From Rhizobiaceae bacterium (lineage in GTDB: Bacteria; Pseudomonadota; Alphaproteobacteria; Rhizobiales; Rhizobiaceae), in assembly GCA_020628035.1 (NCBI GenBank), contig JAHDFS010000018.1:1-37493 (forward strand): DNA of 37,493 bases, read 5' to 3'. Made by a program: the position numbers and the translations under genes. Positions within the stretch are counted from its first letter, which is position 1; every line of letters starts with the position of its first letter. This document shows positions 34,639 through 37,493 of the stretch, in pieces. The notes under the pieces were generated by a model. That model did not search any database. It saw only the letters and a program-made list of their open reading frames with translations, and was not told where the DNA came from.

Positions 34639-35946
34639 CTATTCTTCAGCCGTTAGATCAAATGTCTCGTCTGGGAAGTATTTCGCAAGGCGAATGTCGG
34701 CTGTGCGCGCGTGACCTTCCATGCCTTCAAGGCGAGAAATACGTGCTGTCGCTTCAGCAATTGGTTTCGCACCATCGCGCGTTGCTTGCTGCCAAGTTAC
34801 AATCTTCATGTATTTATGAACAGATAGACCGCCAGTATAGGTCGCTGCGCCGGACGTTGGAAGAACGTGGTTTGTACCAGATGCTTTATCGCCAAAGGCT
34901 ACGGTCGTTTCTTCGCCTAAGAACAGTGAACCATAGCATTTCAAGCGATCAAGCCACCATGGTAGATCCTGTGCTTGTACGGTTAGATGCTCAGGAGCAT
35001 ATTCATCGCTGGTCGCAGCCATTTCTTCGCGATCATCACAAACAATCACTTCAGCATAATCACGCCATGCTGCTTCCGCATTTTTTGAGTTAAGTTCAGG
35101 AAGATCAGCAATGAGTGGCGGCACCAATTCCATAACTTTCTCTGCAAGCGCCTGATCATCAGTCACCAACCAAACAGGAGAATTGTAGCCGTGTTCTGCC
35201 TGTCCAACCAAATCACTTGCAACAATCGCGGGGTCAGCAGTTTTATCGGCCAAGATTAAACTATCAGTTGGGCCGGCAAACATATCAATGCCAACGCGCC
35301 CAAATAAAATACGTTTTGCTTCAGCAACAAACTGGTTGCCCGGGCCTACAAGAATGTCAGCTTTTGGAAGACCAAATAGACCGAATGTCATGGAAGCAAT
35401 CGCTTGGATGCCACCCATGGCCAAAATTGTATCAGCACCACAAAGATGCGCCGCATAGATAATTGCAGGCGCAATACCAACGCCAGGGCGCGGTGGTGAA
35501 CATGCAACAATGTGTTCTACACCAGCAACTTTTGCAGTTGTTACTGTCATAATCGCAGACGCGATATGGCTGTAACGGCCGCCAGGGATATAACAACCCG
35601 CCGCCTGAACCGGGATGCTTTTTTGACCCGCTGTTAGGCCAGGGATGACCTCAATATCAATGTCCTTCAAAGTTTCCTTTTGAGCCTCAGCAAACTTTTT
35701 CACATTGGCATGAGCAAACTGGATATCGCGCTTGAGCTTTTCAGGCACCAATGCGATCGCAGCATCAATATCTTCCTGCGTCAGGACAAGCGTGCCCTCA
35801 TATTTATCGAATTTTGCAGCATATTCGAGCGCAACTTTATCGCCGCCAGCTTCAATATCATCAAGGACCTGCTGAACGGTTGCTTTTACATCTGTTGCAT
35901 CAGATGATGACGTTAAATCTGCTTTTTTTAGGTAGTTGCGTGCCAT
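34639..35946 (-). CDS. hpsN: HpsN-like sulfopropanediol 3-dehydrogenase (histidinol dehydrogenase family)
   Basis: The 435-residue protein belongs to the histidinol dehydrogenase family: QAAGCYIPGGRYSH, GPGNQFVAEAKR, the base pair Glu319-His320 (YAPEHL), and probable zinc ligands Gln249, His252, Asp353 and His412. The segment GTNHVLPTSGAATYTGGLSV and the following YMKIVTWQ differ from biosynthetic HisD and fit HpsN. No histidine genes are nearby; an SDR and a zinc dehydrogenase follow in the same operon, as in hpsNOP. HpsN oxidises (R)-2,3-dihydroxypropanesulfonate to (R)-sulfolactate with two NAD+. It starts 46 bases from a perfect LacI-type palindrome. Other HisD paralogues of unknown substrate are the main alternative. 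Confidence 0.8.
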   Translation of the reverse strand: MARNYLKKADLTSSSDATDVKATVQQVLDDIEAGGDKVALEYAAKFDKYEGTLVLTQEDIDAAIALVPEKLKRDIQFAHANVKKFAEAQKETLKDIDIEVIPGLTAGQKSIPVQAAGCYIPGGRYSHIASAIMTVTTAKVAGVEHIVACSPPRPGVGIAPAIIYAAHLCGADTILAMGGIQAIASMTFGLFGLPKADILVGPGNQFVAEAKRILFGRVGIDMFAGPTDSLILADKTADPAIVASDLVGQAEHGYNSPVWLVTDDQALAEKVMELVPPLIADLPELNSKNAEAAWRDYAEVIVCDDREEMAATSDEYAPEHLTVQAQDLPWWLDRLKCYGSLFLGEETTVAFGDKASGTNHVLPTSGAATYTGGLSVHKYMKIVTWQQATRDGAKPIAEATARISRLEGMEGHARTADIRLAKYFPDETFDLTAEE

Positions 35947-35991
35947 GTCAGTCTCGTTATACTAAGGAAATTGAAAGATTGTCTGGTCGTC

Positions 35992-36009
35992 AATGTAAGC
36001 GCTTACATT
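35992..36009. promoter_or_regulatory. LacI-family operator in the hpsN/lacI divergent promoter
   Basis: AATGTAAGCGCTTACATT is an 18-bp perfect palindrome with the central CG step typical of LacI/GalR operators. It is in the 120-base gap between the HpsN-like operon and the divergent LacI gene. A half copy, TGTAAGCG, recurs at 36033-36040, 39 bases away, and could be a weak second site. Binding here would control both transcripts. Confidence 0.85.
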
Positions 36010-36066
36010 TGCTTTTGCAATAGTTATTTGCTTGTAAGCGGAGGAATTTTTTTGGGGAATCACAAA

Positions 36067-37092
36067 ATGAGCAAACCGCCACTGCCAAAATTAGAAGACG
36101 TAGCACGTCTGGCAGGAGTATCCACAGCCACCGTTTCGCGCTGTTTAAATCAACCAAATCAGGTGGTTGAAGCAACGCGTAAACGCGTTCAAAAGGCGGT
36201 GGACGAATTGGGGTATATGCCCAATTTCAATGCAAGATCACTTGCAGCGAAGCGATCAAAAATCGTTGGCGCGGTGATTCCCACTATGGAAAACGCAATC
36301 TTTGCCCGCGCCTTACAGGTGTTCCAAGAACGTTTGAGCGAAGAAGATTTTGATTTGCTGGTCGCTTCATCCTCTTACAAACCAGATGTCGAAGAAAAAC
36401 AGATTCGATCACTTGTATCCCGTGGTGTGGACGGTTTGCTTCTAATTGGTACAAAGCGGGATCCTAAAATTTATGAATTTTTGCAAGAACGCGAAATCCC
36501 ATTTGTTATCGCCTGGAGTTTTTATGACCAGCTTGACGCATCCGAATATGGTCAATTGGTTGGCTTTGATAACGAAAAAGCCATGGCAACCATTGTTCAG
36601 TTGGTGATTGATAAAGGCCACCAAAAAGTTTTCATGCTAGCTGGTATTGCCGACAACAATGACAGAGCCGCAGCGCGTATTGCTGGTTTTCGATCTAAAA
36701 TGGCAGAATACAATTTCAAAGAAGCTGCGGTCATTGAATGTGAATACGACATTGATAAAGCACGTAAAGCATTTGCGGGTATGCGACAATCTCATGGCAC
36801 GCCAACTGCTTTAATTTGTGCCAATGATGTGTTGGCTGTCGGCGCAGTTTTGGAAGCGCAATCTCAGGGATTGGATGTGCCGGGTGATATTTCCATTACT
36901 GGATTTGATGACATTGAAATCGCGTCGATTATTTCACCCTCCTTAACAACGGTGCATGTGCCACATGGTTCACTAGGATTGCATTCGGCCAATACGCTTT
37001 TGGCAAAAATTCATGATGAGCCATCGATTAAAGATATGGAATTGGATACTTACATAGTAGAACGCCAGTCACTCGCAGCGCCTAAAACCTAA
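36067..37092 (+). CDS. LacI-family regulator of the HpsN-like operon
   Basis: The 341-residue repressor has an N-terminal HTH (about residues 9-30, LEDVARLAGVSTATVSRCLN), a hinge helix NFNARSLAAKRSKIVGAVIP and a periplasmic-binding-type effector domain ending with DISITGFDDIEIASIISPSL and TTVHVPHGSLG. ATG 36067 follows GGGGA; the frame is open to 35971 but the extra residues cross the operator. It is divergent from the HpsN-like operon, with the palindrome at 35992-36009 between them, so it most likely represses that operon until a substrate-derived ligand binds. Confidence 0.93.
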   Translation: MSKPPLPKLEDVARLAGVSTATVSRCLNQPNQVVEATRKRVQKAVDELGYMPNFNARSLAAKRSKIVGAVIPTMENAIFARALQVFQERLSEEDFDLLVASSSYKPDVEEKQIRSLVSRGVDGLLLIGTKRDPKIYEFLQEREIPFVIAWSFYDQLDASEYGQLVGFDNEKAMATIVQLVIDKGHQKVFMLAGIADNNDRAAARIAGFRSKMAEYNFKEAAVIECEYDIDKARKAFAGMRQSHGTPTALICANDVLAVGAVLEAQSQGLDVPGDISITGFDDIEIASIISPSLTTVHVPHGSLGLHSANTLLAKIHDEPSIKDMELDTYIVERQSLAAPKT

Positions 37093-37271
37093 TGTGAGCC
37101 TAGCAGCTTTTACCACCTAAACTTTCGTTTATTCAGCCTGATAATGCTTTTGAGCTATAGATTTTGCCGTTGGGAACCGCTAACCACTCTGTAACTATTA
37201 GATATAACTGATGAAAATTGACTACATATAATAAGTATGTTGTCATTCGGGGATTGGGTCAAGCGAGTTTC

Positions 37272-37493
37272 ATGGCTGTAACGAGTAAAAGAGCATTCGC
37301 GTTCAATACGCATAGAGATATGTTGATGTCAGCAACAGCAATTGCGACATTGATCATGGCTTCATCAGCCCTTTCAGCAGATGTGACAATTACTTCCGGA
37401 TCCACGGTTGGTCAGCAATCCATTAATGATGGCGACACATTGATCGTCGAGGGCGGCGCGACAGTCAACAGTGCTTCTCCCGCAGTTGTTGAT
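37272..37493 (+). CDS. Probable secreted autotransporter-like protein, N-terminal part
   Basis: The frame starts at ATG 37272 and runs past the window end; 74 residues are visible. An extended signal peptide (positive MAVTSKRAFAFNTHRD, then a hydrophobic stretch to SALSA) is followed by DVTITSGSTVGQQSINDGDT and VEGGATVNSASPAV. Such Thr/Ser/Gly-rich beta-helix repeats are typical of autotransporter passenger domains, and a C-terminal beta-barrel would be expected downstream. The start codon has only a weak ribosome site. The upstream 179 bases (37093-37271) contain no gene I can support. Confidence 0.65.
   Translation, partial: MAVTSKRAFAFNTHRDMLMSATAIATLIMASSALSADVTITSGSTVGQQSINDGDTLIVEGGATVNSASPAVVD

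Noticed and set aside
34639-35946. Biosynthetic histidinol dehydrogenase (hisD)
   Set aside because: No histidine genes are nearby; the operon partners are an SDR and a zinc dehydrogenase, and the C-terminal segment (TYTGGLSVHKYMKIVTWQ) fits HpsN-type paralogues better.
1-37493. CRISPR arrays, tRNA/rRNA genes, insertion sequences, prophage
   Set aside because: I read through the gaps and saw no regular spacer repeats, no cloverleaf-like sequence, no transposase and no phage genes; gaps are short and mostly explained.

Overview
The window comes from an alphaproteobacterium, probably a marine or coastal heterotroph. Evidence: the pnt transhydrogenase is split into separate alpha-2 and beta genes, as in alphaproteobacteria; the carbohydrate ABC, TRAP, IclR and LacI gene sets are of rhizobial/roseobacterial type; base composition is moderate (mid-40s percent G+C by eye). 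There are about 35 protein genes on both strands, packed tightly with many 4-bp stop/start overlaps. I found no tRNA, rRNA, CRISPR array, insertion sequence or prophage. The genus cannot be fixed from the sequence alone.

Layout. 1-1644: end of a proton-translocating NAD(P) transhydrogenase operon. 1772-4969: housekeeping and stress genes (VIT1/CCC1 metal transporter, NAD(P)H-hydrate repair enzyme Nnr, tandem universal stress protein). 5002-7574: an OxyR-like LysR regulator lacking the peroxidatic cysteine, divergent from an SbtA-type bicarbonate transporter and its PII-like partner. 7687-9518: a DUF533/TerB-like membrane protein and D-galactose 1-dehydrogenase. 9521-10629: a nitric-oxide-type module of group III truncated haemoglobin, a 55-residue membrane protein and a divergent NsrR-like Rrf2 regulator, with a 12-bp inverted repeat between them. 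10632-14748: deoxyribose-phosphate aldolase coupled to a double-domain ALDH16-type aldehyde dehydrogenase, then a UDG-fold protein.

14752-25722 is a galactoside catabolic locus arranged around a divergent promoter. The minus arm encodes a periplasmic binding protein, two permeases, a GH36 alpha-galactosidase and a GH42 beta-galactosidase. The plus arm encodes an IclR regulator, the ABC ATPase, 2-dehydro-3-deoxygalactonokinase and KDPGal aldolase. Together with the distant galactose dehydrogenase this outlines De Ley-Doudoroff galactose oxidation: import of galactosides, cytoplasmic hydrolysis, galactose to galactonolactone, and finally pyruvate plus glyceraldehyde 3-phosphate. The galactonolactonase and galactonate dehydratase are not in the window.

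25867-37092 looks like an organosulfonate catabolic island. An HpsN/HpsO/HpsP-like dehydrogenase trio (sulfopropanediol, DHPS) is divergent from a LacI regulator across an 18-bp perfect palindrome. Next to it, an IclR regulator is divergent from a GMC flavoprotein dehydrogenase, followed by a TerC-family membrane protein and a TRAP transporter (DctP plus a fused DctQM). The GMC/IclR/TRAP combination resembles the isethionate cluster iseJ/iseR/iseKLM. No desulfonating enzyme (Xsc, SuyAB, CuyA) is in the window, so the substrate assignments are inference. The window ends in the first 74 codons of a probable secreted or autotransporter-like protein.
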